A stretch of DNA of 36,204 nt from Bacteroidaceae bacterium (GTDB lineage: Bacteria > Bacteroidota > Bacteroidia > Bacteroidales > Bacteroidaceae). Every line of letters begins with the position of its first letter. Positions within the stretch are counted from its first letter, which is position 1. Shown piece by piece: positions 27,518-35,390 of the stretch. The translations under genes and the position numbers were made by a program. The notes beneath the pieces were generated by a model that was not told the DNA's origin, made no database searches, and saw only the letters and a program-made list of their open reading frames with translations. The DNA is taken from positions 1 to 36,204 of the forward strand of contig JAGDCM010000125.1 in NCBI GenBank assembly GCA_017958545.1. The letters are read 5' to 3'.

Positions 27518-27808
27518 ACTCTAAACCTTTGACTCTGTCCGTTCACGATGCGTTTATCATGCTCTCAGAGCTGCTGCAGAGCCGCTGCAGAGCCCCTAAA
27601 TTATAAGACTTAGCAGGAATCAGGGTTAAGCTAAAAAGCATTCAACTCAAATCCGTGATAAGTTCAAAATATGTCAACACTTTCAGTATGAATGTCCACT
27701 CGTTTAGAAAACCTTATGAAAAATCTCGCTTATAATCAATAACTTATTTTTTTCTCAACGGACATTGCGGACATTGCGGACATTGCGGACATGCATAAAT
27801 TAGTGTCC
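27518..27808. other. gene-free boundary region of the accessory island
   Basis: I see no gene here. It contains a CTCTAAA direct repeat just after the preceding stop codon, a GCTGCAGAGCC direct repeat near 27571-27596, AT-rich sequence, and the 9-bp tandem described next. Base composition drops in GC from here rightward. No clear terminator for either flanking gene is visible. Confidence 0.6.
27759..27794. repeat. 9-bp tandem repeat CGGACATTG
   Basis: CGGACA occurs four times with exact 9-bp spacing (27759, 27768, 27777, 27786), the first three followed by TTG. The hexamer equals the half-site of the palindromes in front of the three island operons. The block lies just downstream of the M48 stop codon. 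Whether the match matters is unknown. Confidence 0.8.
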
Positions 27809-28600
27809 TCATTCTTGCGTTTCACGCCTTAATTTCTTGTACATATAGGAATTCTTCCACCTGTCAATCTCCCAAGCACGATTAACCGCTTGTGGATGGG
27901 AATAGAATGCCATGCGGCAATTCTGTTGTATCTTGTTCCAAAGTGAATGATTCTCATGGCCATGATACTCTTTCGCTTGACGTACCAGTTGATAAGGGTC
28001 ACATCCAATATCAGATAAACCACATGCTATTTTCATTGTCATGCGCTGAAACGTTTCCTCCCCCATTGTGGCTGCAGCACATCTGTCAGCAGAGAGCTCG
28101 CTTCGACGTGACCAATACTGAAGTGCCAGATATATCGGTCCGGATAAAGAATAAGAGATTATCCCAAACTCCTCCCCCAATTCATGCAAGAACCGAACAA
28201 CACTGTTATAGAGAACATGTTTACACAGTATGTGTCCACATTCATGAGCCATCATACACATTAATTCCCTGTCATCAAGTCTTTCCACAGAAGAACTTGA
28301 AATGCAGACAAAGGGCGAAGTCTCACCGTAAGTATAGGCATTCATAACAGGGTCGTTGTAAATATACACTTCTGGCATCGGCAAGCCTATTCTCTGACAA
28401 GTGGCTTTCATGAGATGAAATACTCTGGGCACACTTTGCGAACTGGCTTTTAGCATCGTTGCAAGGTTCTCACCGCGACAAAGACCTTCATACTCCGTTT
28501 CTATAATAGAGCGACAAACGGAATCTATATACGGAATCTTGTGAAGCATTTGGAGGGCTTTCCTGTCCTCCGGATGCATAATATCATCATCTTTCATCAT
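27809..28600 (-). CDS. M48 family zinc metallopeptidase
   Basis: A 263-residue protease with a zinc-binding HECGH motif (119-123), a likely third ligand E168 in SELSADR, and the C-terminal SHPQAVNR motif (234-241) that M48 enzymes use near the active site. There is no signal peptide. The hydrophobic stretch about 145-162 is weak, so it may be cytosolic or peripheral. M48 relatives (HtpX, LoiP, BepA) degrade misfolded envelope proteins; the substrate here is unknown. The ATG overlaps the stop of the DUF3944 gene (ATGA), so the two form a tight cassette. A protease coupled to a membrane protein could be a quality-control or an effector unit. Transcription should come from the palindrome-bearing promoter at 29380-29414. 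Confidence 0.88.
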   Translation of the reverse strand: MMKDDDIMHPEDRKALQMLHKIPYIDSVCRSIIETEYEGLCRGENLATMLKASSQSVPRVFHLMKATCQRIGLPMPEVYIYNDPVMNAYTYGETSPFVCISSSSVERLDDRELMCMMAHECGHILCKHVLYNSVVRFLHELGEEFGIISYSLSGPIYLALQYWSRRSELSADRCAAATMGEETFQRMTMKIACGLSDIGCDPYQLVRQAKEYHGHENHSLWNKIQQNCRMAFYSHPQAVNRAWEIDRWKNSYMYKKLRRETQE

Positions 28601-29346
28601 GCAGCAATCTCTTTAGAGTCAGACATATAAAGATACTTAACGCGCATATAAGCGACCTGAATCACAGCAGGTATGGTGACACGGTAAGCCGGTCCCATCA
28701 GATCCCATACAGTCCAGCCTGTTAAGAGCAACCACCCAAATGGGCCACATAACGCACTCATGCCCCGAGAGAAAATCCCCATACATGCACTTGCAACACC
28801 TCTGCCTACGAGGGCTTCAACTGTCACATTCATCACTGTCCGAATTACCATTACGAAAAGCCGTTGGTTAACCACACGCAAGGTCATTAGAGCGGCTACC
28901 AGGCCTTGTTTGGAATATTCCAAAACCGGTATTGGGCACTCTTCCATGACTGAGCGTATCTCCTCCTCACCCAACTGGCCAATAGCTTTTGCAGATACTG
29001 TGATTAAAAGTTTTTGCTCAATGTCTTCAACAGTATCGTTCATGTCAAGATCTTCGACATTCATGCGTTTGCACACACATCTTAAAATCTTCTCATATGA
29101 AGGACCTTGACCATCACGAATATAATTCAGGATAGAGTTGCCGCCAAACTTCTGAAGTTCACTGGCAAGCTCCTGCCACATTCCCCTCATATTGTCAGGA
29201 TAACACGTAAGGTAACTGTCGCAGTCAGAAAGACTTTCACTATAGCGAATCTTTCCATCATGGTCGAACGTGAGAATATCACAAAGAACACGAAGGTCGT
29301 CATTCTCACAATACTGCAGAAAAGCAAGGTCTGTGTCTTGATTCAT
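28597..29346 (-). CDS. YaaW-like (UPF0174/DUF3944) membrane protein
   Basis: A 249-residue protein with the DUF3944 start DTDLAFLQYCENDDLRVLCDILTFD (4-28), the YPDNMRGMWQELASELQKFGGNSILNYIRDG segment (49-79) and a following helical region, all as in E. coli YaaW and relatives. The C-terminal part (about 145-232) has glycine-containing hydrophobic helices, so it is probably inserted in the inner membrane. The family's function is unknown. It is translationally coupled to the M48 peptidase gene downstream. The ATG at 29346 lies about 30 bases after the expected transcription start. The coupling to a peptidase is the most informative context here. Confidence 0.8.
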   Translation of the reverse strand: MNQDTDLAFLQYCENDDLRVLCDILTFDHDGKIRYSESLSDCDSYLTCYPDNMRGMWQELASELQKFGGNSILNYIRDGQGPSYEKILRCVCKRMNVEDLDMNDTVEDIEQKLLITVSAKAIGQLGEEEIRSVMEECPIPVLEYSKQGLVAALMTLRVVNQRLFVMVIRTVMNVTVEALVGRGVASACMGIFSRGMSALCGPFGWLLLTGWTVWDLMGPAYRVTIPAVIQVAYMRVKYLYMSDSKEIAA

Positions 29347-29379
29347 AACTATTTCTCCTATCTTTAATTATTTCGAGTG

Positions 29380-29414
29380 CAAAGTTATGCCCCGCGACGG
29401 ACAAAACGTGTCCG
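29380..29414 (-). promoter_or_regulatory. promoter with inverted-repeat operator, site 1 (DUF3944-M48 operon)
   Basis: The minus-strand -7 element TAACTTTG (29380-29387) is followed upstream, after 10 bases, by the palindrome CGGACA-AAACG-TGTCCG (29398-29414). The palindrome covers the expected -33 position, which suits a repressor or a class II activator. The same palindrome and the same 10-base spacing occur at sites 2 and 3. Confidence 0.8.
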
Positions 29415-29461
29415 ACTCGAAAAAAGTTTAAAAAAAATAAGAGAAATATCCTCGGGAAAAC

Positions 29462-30364
29462 TTATTTATACATACTGCACAAAGCCTCAACGATGTCCTT
29501 CATTTCCTCCCGCACGTAAAGTGGTTCTATCACTTCGACCTTTTCCCTGTGCCAAAGCAGTTGCTGGTATAAGTTGAAACATGGAACCACCCTATATTCG
29601 AACACGCTCCATTCCTCTGTCGTTTCCACTTCTTTCTGAGATTCATGGATTGGCAATGCTCTGACGTACTCCACCTGTGCCCCGTATACTTTTATCCTTA
29701 TTCTCTCCGGCTTTTGGTCATCAGAATGGTTTACTCCGAAGCAGCCGTCAAAGTATTCTTCTGCCGTTATCTTGTGAGTGGGAAACATTTTCTCCTCAGT
29801 CAATGTGATGTCTCCCATTCTTTCCAATGCAAAAATTGAAATACCATGATGACGGTTGTCCGGTTCTGCGGCAAGATACCATCGATTTTCCCAAGTACGC
29901 AGGAAATATGGGATGAGCAATTGATGCTTAACGGTTTTGCGGTTAAAAGAATAGTACTCGCATTCTATCCCCTTTTTCTTGTCAATAGCTTCGAGTATTA
30001 TCTGTACATTCTCCACTCCGGTCGGTGCTCCAGATAATACTATTTTGTCTCGGTGCTTTAATGCGAGTTCTGTCATTCCCTCGATATGATAGGCAGAGAG
30101 CAGGTAGTCATAGAGTGAATCATCCTCTCCATAGAGAGCTTTGTGACGATGCAGTTCATACTTTCTTGTACGCTGGTTAAATTCAATCGTACAAGGAAAG
30201 GTCTCGTCAATAAAGTCTTTATATCTCAGAAATGTGCGAGGCAGGAAGTCTTCACCCTCATAAAGCGATGAATACTGATAATAGTCATTGATATCATTCA
30301 GACTTAGCGGTCCCTTTCTTTCCAGCAGATTAATGATGTAGAGGCATTTCTTCAGTTTCGACAT
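29462..30364 (-). CDS. WYL-domain transcriptional regulator
   Basis: A 300-residue regulator with an N-terminal winged helix-turn-helix (about 1-75, MSKLKKCLYIINLLERKGPLSLNDI...), a WYL domain (about 122-192, with RWYLAAEP at 161-168) and a WCX extension (about 220-292). Relatives such as BrxR and CapW bind inverted repeats and repress phage-defence operons; PafBC controls DNA-damage genes. I chose the ATG at 30364: the open frame reaches back to a TTG that overlaps the promoter. It stands between cassettes A and B and is the only DNA-binding protein in the island, so it is the natural candidate to bind the three palindromes. The family is secure; its targets are inferred. Confidence 0.9.
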   Translation of the reverse strand: MSKLKKCLYIINLLERKGPLSLNDINDYYQYSSLYEGEDFLPRTFLRYKDFIDETFPCTIEFNQRTRKYELHRHKALYGEDDSLYDYLLSAYHIEGMTELALKHRDKIVLSGAPTGVENVQIILEAIDKKKGIECEYYSFNRKTVKHQLLIPYFLRTWENRWYLAAEPDNRHHGISIFALERMGDITLTEEKMFPTHKITAEEYFDGCFGVNHSDDQKPERIRIKVYGAQVEYVRALPIHESQKEVETTEEWSVFEYRVVPCFNLYQQLLWHREKVEVIEPLYVREEMKDIVEALCSMYK

Positions 30365-30382
30365 ACGTTTCTTATTTTGGTG

Positions 30383-30413
30383 CAAAAATAGTCATTTTTT
30401 CGGAATCAACAAA
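30383..30413 (-). promoter_or_regulatory. consensus promoter of the WYL regulator gene
   Basis: On the minus strand TTTG (30410-30413), 19 bases, then TATTTTTG (30383-30390) is a perfect Bacteroidota promoter. The start codon is 18 bases downstream. The full CGGACA/TGTCCG palindrome is absent; only CGGA stands at the equivalent position (30401-30404), so autoregulation is not evident. Confidence 0.85.
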
Positions 30414-30442
30414 GATATTTCATTTTTTTCAATGCAGATTTT

Positions 30443-30829
30443 CTACTCTTCCTCCGGATTCTCTTCTTCTGCCTGGAAATCTACATTCATAAAGTCAATG
30501 AAGACCCAAGATAATTCTCTATTATATGAAACATTATAGACTATTCTTTTGTCTTTAAAGCGTTCCTCCAAAGGCTTCATAAATTCAGCAACCTCTTCTT
30601 TTGCAACTTTGGGTTTTTCAAAAAAGTGGAAGTCACAATCGATGAAGTTACTCTTTTCAATCATTTCTCTCACTTTGGCACTCTTCTCAATGGCGCTGTT
30701 AAGCTGTTCCATTACAATACTTTGCCAGTTTTTCTGTTGTTCTTTAGAGAGTTCGATTCTTCCCCACACAAAATCAGAACCCTCAAAAGCCTCATCGCCT
30801 AATAAAATCCAATTCTTTACTATAATCAA
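30443..30829 (-). CDS. unrecognised small acidic protein
   Basis: A 128-residue acidic protein with no membrane segment and no motif I know. It contains a charged helix (about 25-65), a KPKVAKEEVAEFMKPLEERF segment, a strand-rich stretch VYNVSYNRELSWVFIDFMNVDF and an acidic tail. The start is TTG, 7 bases after the stop of the upstream DUF6557-like/Sel1 gene; the next ATG would remove 40 residues. It is the last gene of the three-gene cassette B. Size and acidity resemble immunity or antitoxin-like proteins, but that is only an impression. Confidence 0.6.
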   Translation of the reverse strand: MIIVKNWILLGDEAFEGSDFVWGRIELSKEQQKNWQSIVMEQLNSAIEKSAKVREMIEKSNFIDCDFHFFEKPKVAKEEVAEFMKPLEERFKDKRIVYNVSYNRELSWVFIDFMNVDFQAEEENPEEE

Positions 30830-30836
30830 TTCTATT

Positions 30837-31766
30837 TTAGTTCAACTTCTTCTCCAAATACCAAATATACGATTTGACAGTACGATTACCTTTCCTCTGA
30901 GCCTCTTTAAACCAACGCAGGGCCTCATCGTAATTCTCTTCGTTCACTTCAAGCATAGCCAGATGTTCCTCCGGTTTGCCATGACCTTTTTCGGATTGTC
31001 CCGCCTGCTTGAACATGACTCTTGCCTTATTCAAGTCCACATCCGTCCCAAGGCCAAATTCATAGCAGAAAGCCAACATCACCTGCGCCCTATAGAGACC
31101 CTGTTCAGCAGAAGCCAGATAAAGAGGAAAAGCCTTCTTCAAGTTAATGAATCTTTTATGTACACCCGTTTTGTATTCCTCTGCCAAGAAATACTGTCCG
31201 TACTTGTCACCCTGATTAGCGAGGGCTATCAGTTCTTTCATATAAGCTTTCCTATATATCCGAAACTGCTTTTCGTATTCCTTATGTCCCAGTCCCACAA
31301 GGTCAGGTCGCAAGGCTTTTGTTTCCTCGCTTAATATGTCCTCCATAAAAACAGGACCATCCTCTGAAGATACTTCCTCTCCCATGTTATTAAAAGTTTC
31401 TTCCTCTTCATCAGGATTGAATCCATAGAATGTGATGTGCCAAAGACAGATGCCGTCAATCATATCCAATGGCACCTTCTCTGCTTCCGGGCAAAATTTC
31501 AACTCTGCCCCTAAAGCCTTCTGCCAGTTGCAGCCCTCCAAGTCAGGGCACCAGACGGTTATTTCCGCTGCCGACCCTTCTGACTCCTTGGCATAAGGAT
31601 TGGGCTCTACATCATATTCTCTGCCCTCTTCTGCCTCCATATCGCACAGCACTTCGTACGCAACCAAATAGGCGAACCAGCATCCCTCCGATTTGGAATC
31701 AAACTTGACGATGTACTCAAACATCCTATCAAAGTCGCATTTCCTTAACAGCTCTTGCAGTTTCAT
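30837..31766 (-). CDS. DUF6557-like N-terminus with Sel1/TPR-like repeats
   Basis: A 309-residue cytosolic protein. Residues 1 to about 130 resemble the DUF6557 family (start MKLQELLRKCDFDRMFEYIVKF, and the segment ICLWHITFYGFNPDEEEE, like the family's CLWEMTFFGF motif). Residues about 185-296 contain Sel1/TPR-like helical repeats (YGQYFLAEEYKTG, AFPLYLASAEQGLYRAQVMLAFCYEFGLG, ALRWFKEAQRKGN), which usually bind proteins. Function unknown. Its ATG overlaps the stop of the upstream gene (ATGA, 31763-31766), and a short gap follows to the next gene. The DUF6557 call is from memory and needs a profile search. Confidence 0.72.
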   Translation of the reverse strand: MKLQELLRKCDFDRMFEYIVKFDSKSEGCWFAYLVAYEVLCDMEAEEGREYDVEPNPYAKESEGSAAEITVWCPDLEGCNWQKALGAELKFCPEAEKVPLDMIDGICLWHITFYGFNPDEEEETFNNMGEEVSSEDGPVFMEDILSEETKALRPDLVGLGHKEYEKQFRIYRKAYMKELIALANQGDKYGQYFLAEEYKTGVHKRFINLKKAFPLYLASAEQGLYRAQVMLAFCYEFGLGTDVDLNKARVMFKQAGQSEKGHGKPEEHLAMLEVNEENYDEALRWFKEAQRKGNRTVKSYIWYLEKKLN

Positions 31767-32158
31767 ATCATTTCAGGCAACCTGTATTCAACCTGCTGTT
31801 GACGCTCTTTGCTCTCTATTTCTTCCGCAATTTCAGAACTGATAACACCATTGGGCAGCAGAAATCTCTCAATGCACGGGTGCAACACCTTGCGGAACCA
31901 TTTGCGGGCCGTTTTATCCATCATCAAGTAATTCAGGCAGTCCCAAGTGTCGTACACAGATTCACGCCTGCATTCATCAAAATACAGGCCAGGACTCCCC
32001 CACCGCCGCAGGAGCCACCAGTTCTTCCTCTTTTTATACCGCATCCCAACTCTTGCCATACCCTGTTCGAACAGCATCACATGAATGCTGTAACGCCTGT
32101 TCGAAAACACTTTTGCACCCAGATATTTGACGTACTCAATGTTATGCTCCGTTTCCAT
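31763..32158 (-). CDS. unrecognised small protein, first gene of cassette B
   Basis: A 131-residue protein without a family I recognise. It has a basic middle (RYKKRKNWWLLRRW), several tryptophans, a helical middle (VYDTWDCLNYLMMDKTARKWFRKVLHPCIERFL) and a charged C-terminus. No signal or membrane segment is visible. The ATG at 32158 lies about 40 bases downstream of a TACCTTTG element with the site 2 palindrome, and its stop overlaps the next ATG. It is the first gene of a three-gene operon. Confidence 0.65.
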   Translation of the reverse strand: METEHNIEYVKYLGAKVFSNRRYSIHVMLFEQGMARVGMRYKKRKNWWLLRRWGSPGLYFDECRRESVYDTWDCLNYLMMDKTARKWFRKVLHPCIERFLLPNGVISSEIAEEIESKERQQQVEYRLPEMI

Positions 32159-32200
32159 ACTTTTTGTTTTTCTGGTAATCGTTCTTCTTGTTTATCGCTG

Positions 32201-32241
32201 CAAAGGTATAATAAGGGGCAGACAAAAAGTGTCCGCCCCTT
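32201..32241 (-). promoter_or_regulatory. promoter with inverted-repeat operator, site 2 (cassette B)
   Basis: The minus-strand TACCTTTG (32201-32208), then 10 bases, then CAGACA-AAAAG-TGTCCG (32219-32235), one mismatch from a perfect palindrome. The palindrome extends outward with AAGGGG (32213-32218) and CCCCTT (32236-32241), giving a longer near-perfect dyad. Spacing to the -7 element is identical to sites 1 and 3. Confidence 0.8.
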
Positions 32242-32315
32242 AAGAAAAAGCCAGATATTAACATAAACGGCAATTGCCGCTCTACTTCATTTACATCCAA
32301 ACCAACATTGATCCA

Positions 32316-32570
32316 TCAAACTTTTATAGTCCCTCCAAAAGAATGTAATCGTAAAAACTTATCAAATATTTTTTCAAACATTCTATCTCTACATAATCTG
32401 CCAAAGGAGGAAAATTCAAAACGACCTCGATTATTTTTGTATTTTTCTAAAAATTTTTTTAAAATTTCTTTTTCATATTCTAAATTTGGTGAGTATTTTC
32501 GCCTTTCTTCAAAACACTTAAATAAATAGTATTTACAACAACGTTTGTTACTGGTTCTTTTGGAATTCAT
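32316..32570 (-). CDS. doubtful small basic open frame
   Basis: An 84-residue lysine- and arginine-rich frame (start MNSKRTSNKRCCKYYLF) in very AT-rich DNA. It resembles no family I know. No TAnnTTTG promoter is evident, and its end points towards the site 2 operator. A GTG start five codons upstream (32585) is an alternative. It could be a real small gene, a remnant of a larger one, or chance. Confidence 0.25.
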   Translation of the reverse strand: MNSKRTSNKRCCKYYLFKCFEERRKYSPNLEYEKEILKKFLEKYKNNRGRFEFSSFGRLCRDRMFEKIFDKFLRLHSFGGTIKV

Positions 32571-32673
32571 ATAAGTTTTGTTCACTTTATCACTATTACC
32601 AAAATAACACTATTTGCATTGACAGAATGTTGAATAAGATTTTCTTCATTTATGATATAAATATTTTAACCAT

Positions 32674-33768
32674 TTAATTTTTATAGGAGAATTTTAACGC
32701 TCTATCAACCAAATTAAAAAGACCTAAATCAATATCTTTTTTTTCAAATTTCATTTGTTCTCGGAACTGTTTGTTCCCTTTGAATGATTTTGCCAAAAGT
32801 TTGCGGTCTTTTTCGTCTGTTTCGATCTTGTAGAGTAAGTTAGCAAAATAGACTGCTATGTTTTTCTTCAATAAATATTCTGTTTCCACTTTGTTTGAAG
32901 ATAAGAAGGCATCTAAGTCTTTTTCTGTATAATTGGGCTGTAACCCCATAATGGGATTTACAAGTAGCTGGGAAGATGCGTACATGAGATTAACATAGGC
33001 GCCTAAAGTATATTGCTGTTGTTCTGTCATATTCTCATAATCAATTCCAAAAGAACCGATTTCTACAATAGCATCATTCAATTTAGCTGTTTCGTCAATG
33101 ATGCGTTTAATGCGCTCATTTAGTTCTATGATAGCCAGTTTATATTTATTCTCGTCTCTATCACATATCTGTTTAAATACTTCTTCTAGTCTGTTCTTGT
33201 TTGACTTTGTTATCCATAGCATCAGGCCGCTGCCAAGTATGGCAGCGCCAGCAAGTGACCAACCAACTGGGCCCGCAAGAGCAAGAAGAGCTGTACCTCC
33301 AGCCATTCCACCTCCTCCTGCGGCCAATGTACCACCACCTAGCCACGCCAGGGCAGCATTTGTTGCGGCAGCACCACTTAATGTAGATATCGCAGTTCCT
33401 GTAGAAGCGACGCCGAAAGTTGTAGCAATACTCATTGCTGCTGTCGGGGCAAGGGCAGCTACACCTACTCCCAAACCAGTTCCAGCAGTCCCCGTGCTTA
33501 ATTCAACTTTGGTCGCAGAATTATAATCATACTCTATCTTATCAACCTGTTGTTTCCACTCTATACGTATTTCTTTAGCCTGTTCGTATTTACGTTTTGT
33601 GTCGCTTGATACATTGCGTATTTTGTCAAATTGTTTTTGGATTATAGTCAGGACATTGTTCAGACTAAAAGCATAATTACCCAGTTCACTAATCTTTCCA
33701 TTAGTTAGGCTCACCAATGATGCAATTCTTTCCGCGGCTAACTGCATCTCACTCTTCTCTTTACTCAT
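32674..33768 (-). CDS. coiled-coil/glycine-zipper membrane protein (cassette C)
   Basis: A 364-residue protein. Residues 1-90 are a charged coiled coil. Residues about 92-187 are a long glycine- and alanine-rich hydrophobic block (GTGLGVGVAALAPTA, LAWLGGGTLAAGGGG, ALLALAGPVGWSLAGAAILG) that could form two or three membrane-spanning glycine-zipper helices. Residues 190-364 are again helical and charged. This coil-hydrophobic-coil layout is shared by many pore-forming or membrane-remodelling proteins; no signal peptide is present, so it would act from the cytosol. The ATG at 33768 starts 4 bases after the stop of the upstream gene; the open frame extends further back inside that gene but without signal. 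I do not recognise a named family. Confidence 0.7.
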   Translation of the reverse strand: MSKEKSEMQLAAERIASLVSLTNGKISELGNYAFSLNNVLTIIQKQFDKIRNVSSDTKRKYEQAKEIRIEWKQQVDKIEYDYNSATKVELSTGTAGTGLGVGVAALAPTAAMSIATTFGVASTGTAISTLSGAAATNAALAWLGGGTLAAGGGGMAGGTALLALAGPVGWSLAGAAILGSGLMLWITKSNKNRLEEVFKQICDRDENKYKLAIIELNERIKRIIDETAKLNDAIVEIGSFGIDYENMTEQQQYTLGAYVNLMYASSQLLVNPIMGLQPNYTEKDLDAFLSSNKVETEYLLKKNIAVYFANLLYKIETDEKDRKLLAKSFKGNKQFREQMKFEKKDIDLGLFNLVDRALKFSYKN

Positions 33769-33772
33769 ATAA

Positions 33773-35194
33773 TTATTTTTTTTGGAATAAGATATCAATG
33801 TCTCGTTTTGTTCTGAGTGGAGCGGGAGCACCTCTCTTTGTTGCCAATGAGGCTGATTTTGCGAAAGCTAAGATATAATCATTAGACTTTAGATCATCAA
33901 TAAAGGTTAGATACTCTTGGTCGTTATATTTATCTTTCAGAATATTTAATCCTTCAATGTAAGCTTCAATTATGGTCTTTTTCCTTTCTGCTGACCTTGC
34001 TTCTTTCTCTGCCAGATGAACATTCATAGCATACTTTGCTTCACCATATAGACATATGGTAAATCTGCCAATGCCTGCAACATTTAGTCTAAGGAAAAAC
34101 TCTAACGGATTAAAATAACCACCTCCACTTACGAATCCGCGTATAGTTGCATCTGAAATATCAACTAGACAAAAAGTGCCGTGAGCAACGGTCAACATTC
34201 TTTTAACTGTAGGATTTGAGAATGGCTTACAAACAGACCATATTCCTTTGAACGATCGGTCATTCTTATCAGTTGATTTGTAATACCAGATAAGTCTTCG
34301 TATTGAATAAAATAACCTAACAATCAGTTCGTTTATAAACACGGGAATGACTTGCGCTGTTTGAAATCTGAAGTCGAATCCCTCTTTATACATATTTAAC
34401 GCAAGTTCACTCACATCTTTATCAAACTGATTTACAGGGATATTCAATTTGGATTTAATTGCAATTATGTCATTTGTCCATGTCCACAATGGTGACGGTA
34501 TACCCATTCCTCGACCATTACTACCAGAAGAACCACTTACATCAGACATCAGGTGGCAGAACCAATTTGAGAATCCGCACCATAACTTTGCTGGTATATT
34601 ATTACCTTGAAGTTCAAATTTTCCGTCAGCTTCTATTAACTCTATCATTTGTCCATCAGAAATAAAATGAGATGAATTGGTAAATTGATTGAGTATTGAG
34701 AAGAAAAGACCTAAAAGACTTGGGTTATGGCCGAGCGATTTAAAATGATGATTTTTAGCATTTAAATCAAAGACAAAACTCGCAGCATCTCCCATACCAC
34801 GTTGATCATAAGGGACATGATAGTGCCTTTCTAAATAACCAATGGCTGATTTCAAAGGATTTTTTCCTTCTTTAGCACCTTTCCAACCACATAGCTTCGC
34901 AAAATCACAAGTGCGGTTTCCAAACCATTCATCAGTGATATTTCCTAAAGGTGATTCTCCAGGTTTTCCTACGAAAAATATATCTAATAATCCACATAAT
35001 GCCCCTGAACATGCACTAAGTGCGTAATCAATCTTGTCGCAGGCAGGCTTTAAGGCATTAACACTCTCTATTGTTTCGTTCAGTGCTTCTATGTCCAATT
35101 TGGCTTGTTTCAAAGCACTCTCGATGCTTGACTGATAACTGTATTTTTCTCCAGTTTGATCTATGTCAATTATTACGATTTTGTCCGTATCCAT
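33773..35194 (-). CDS. unrecognised 473-residue protein, possibly metal-dependent hydrolase-like (cassette C)
   Basis: I know similar hypothetical proteins from gut bacteria but no named function. Conserved-looking blocks are DKIDYALSACSGALCGLLDIFF (53-74), HYHVPYDQRGMGDAASFVFD (124-143), LGHNPSLLGLFFSILNQFT (154-172) and NWFCHLMSDVSGSSGS (210-225). The order acidic-glycine block, GHxxS helix, HxxxD helix faintly resembles membrane-bound YdjM-type (PF04307) metal-dependent hydrolases, with H156, H214 and D218 as possible ligands; this is a hypothesis. The C-terminus is charged and helical. The gene is followed after 4 bases by the glycine-zipper gene and preceded by the site 3 operator, with an unusually long leader of about 190 bases. 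Confidence 0.7.
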   Translation of the reverse strand: MDTDKIVIIDIDQTGEKYSYQSSIESALKQAKLDIEALNETIESVNALKPACDKIDYALSACSGALCGLLDIFFVGKPGESPLGNITDEWFGNRTCDFAKLCGWKGAKEGKNPLKSAIGYLERHYHVPYDQRGMGDAASFVFDLNAKNHHFKSLGHNPSLLGLFFSILNQFTNSSHFISDGQMIELIEADGKFELQGNNIPAKLWCGFSNWFCHLMSDVSGSSGSNGRGMGIPSPLWTWTNDIIAIKSKLNIPVNQFDKDVSELALNMYKEGFDFRFQTAQVIPVFINELIVRLFYSIRRLIWYYKSTDKNDRSFKGIWSVCKPFSNPTVKRMLTVAHGTFCLVDISDATIRGFVSGGGYFNPLEFFLRLNVAGIGRFTICLYGEAKYAMNVHLAEKEARSAERKKTIIEAYIEGLNILKDKYNDQEYLTFIDDLKSNDYILAFAKSASLATKRGAPAPLRTKRDIDILFQKK

Positions 35195-35390
35195 AATTAT
35201 ATACTCTTGAATTCCGATGTTATATTGTTTATGACTTCCCCTATTTATTTCGTTTAAATCATAATCATTAATGTTATTAAATTTATGTTTTACGAAAACA
35301 AGAGCACTTATTTTCCAAGATTACTGCATCAAAGGTTGAGATAATATTTGAAACTGTAACTCCTATCATCAATAATTCTAACTTCGTGGG

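Noticed and set aside
30401..30417. Possible fourth operator at the WYL promoter
   Set aside because: Only CGGA matches at the right position; the second arm is absent.
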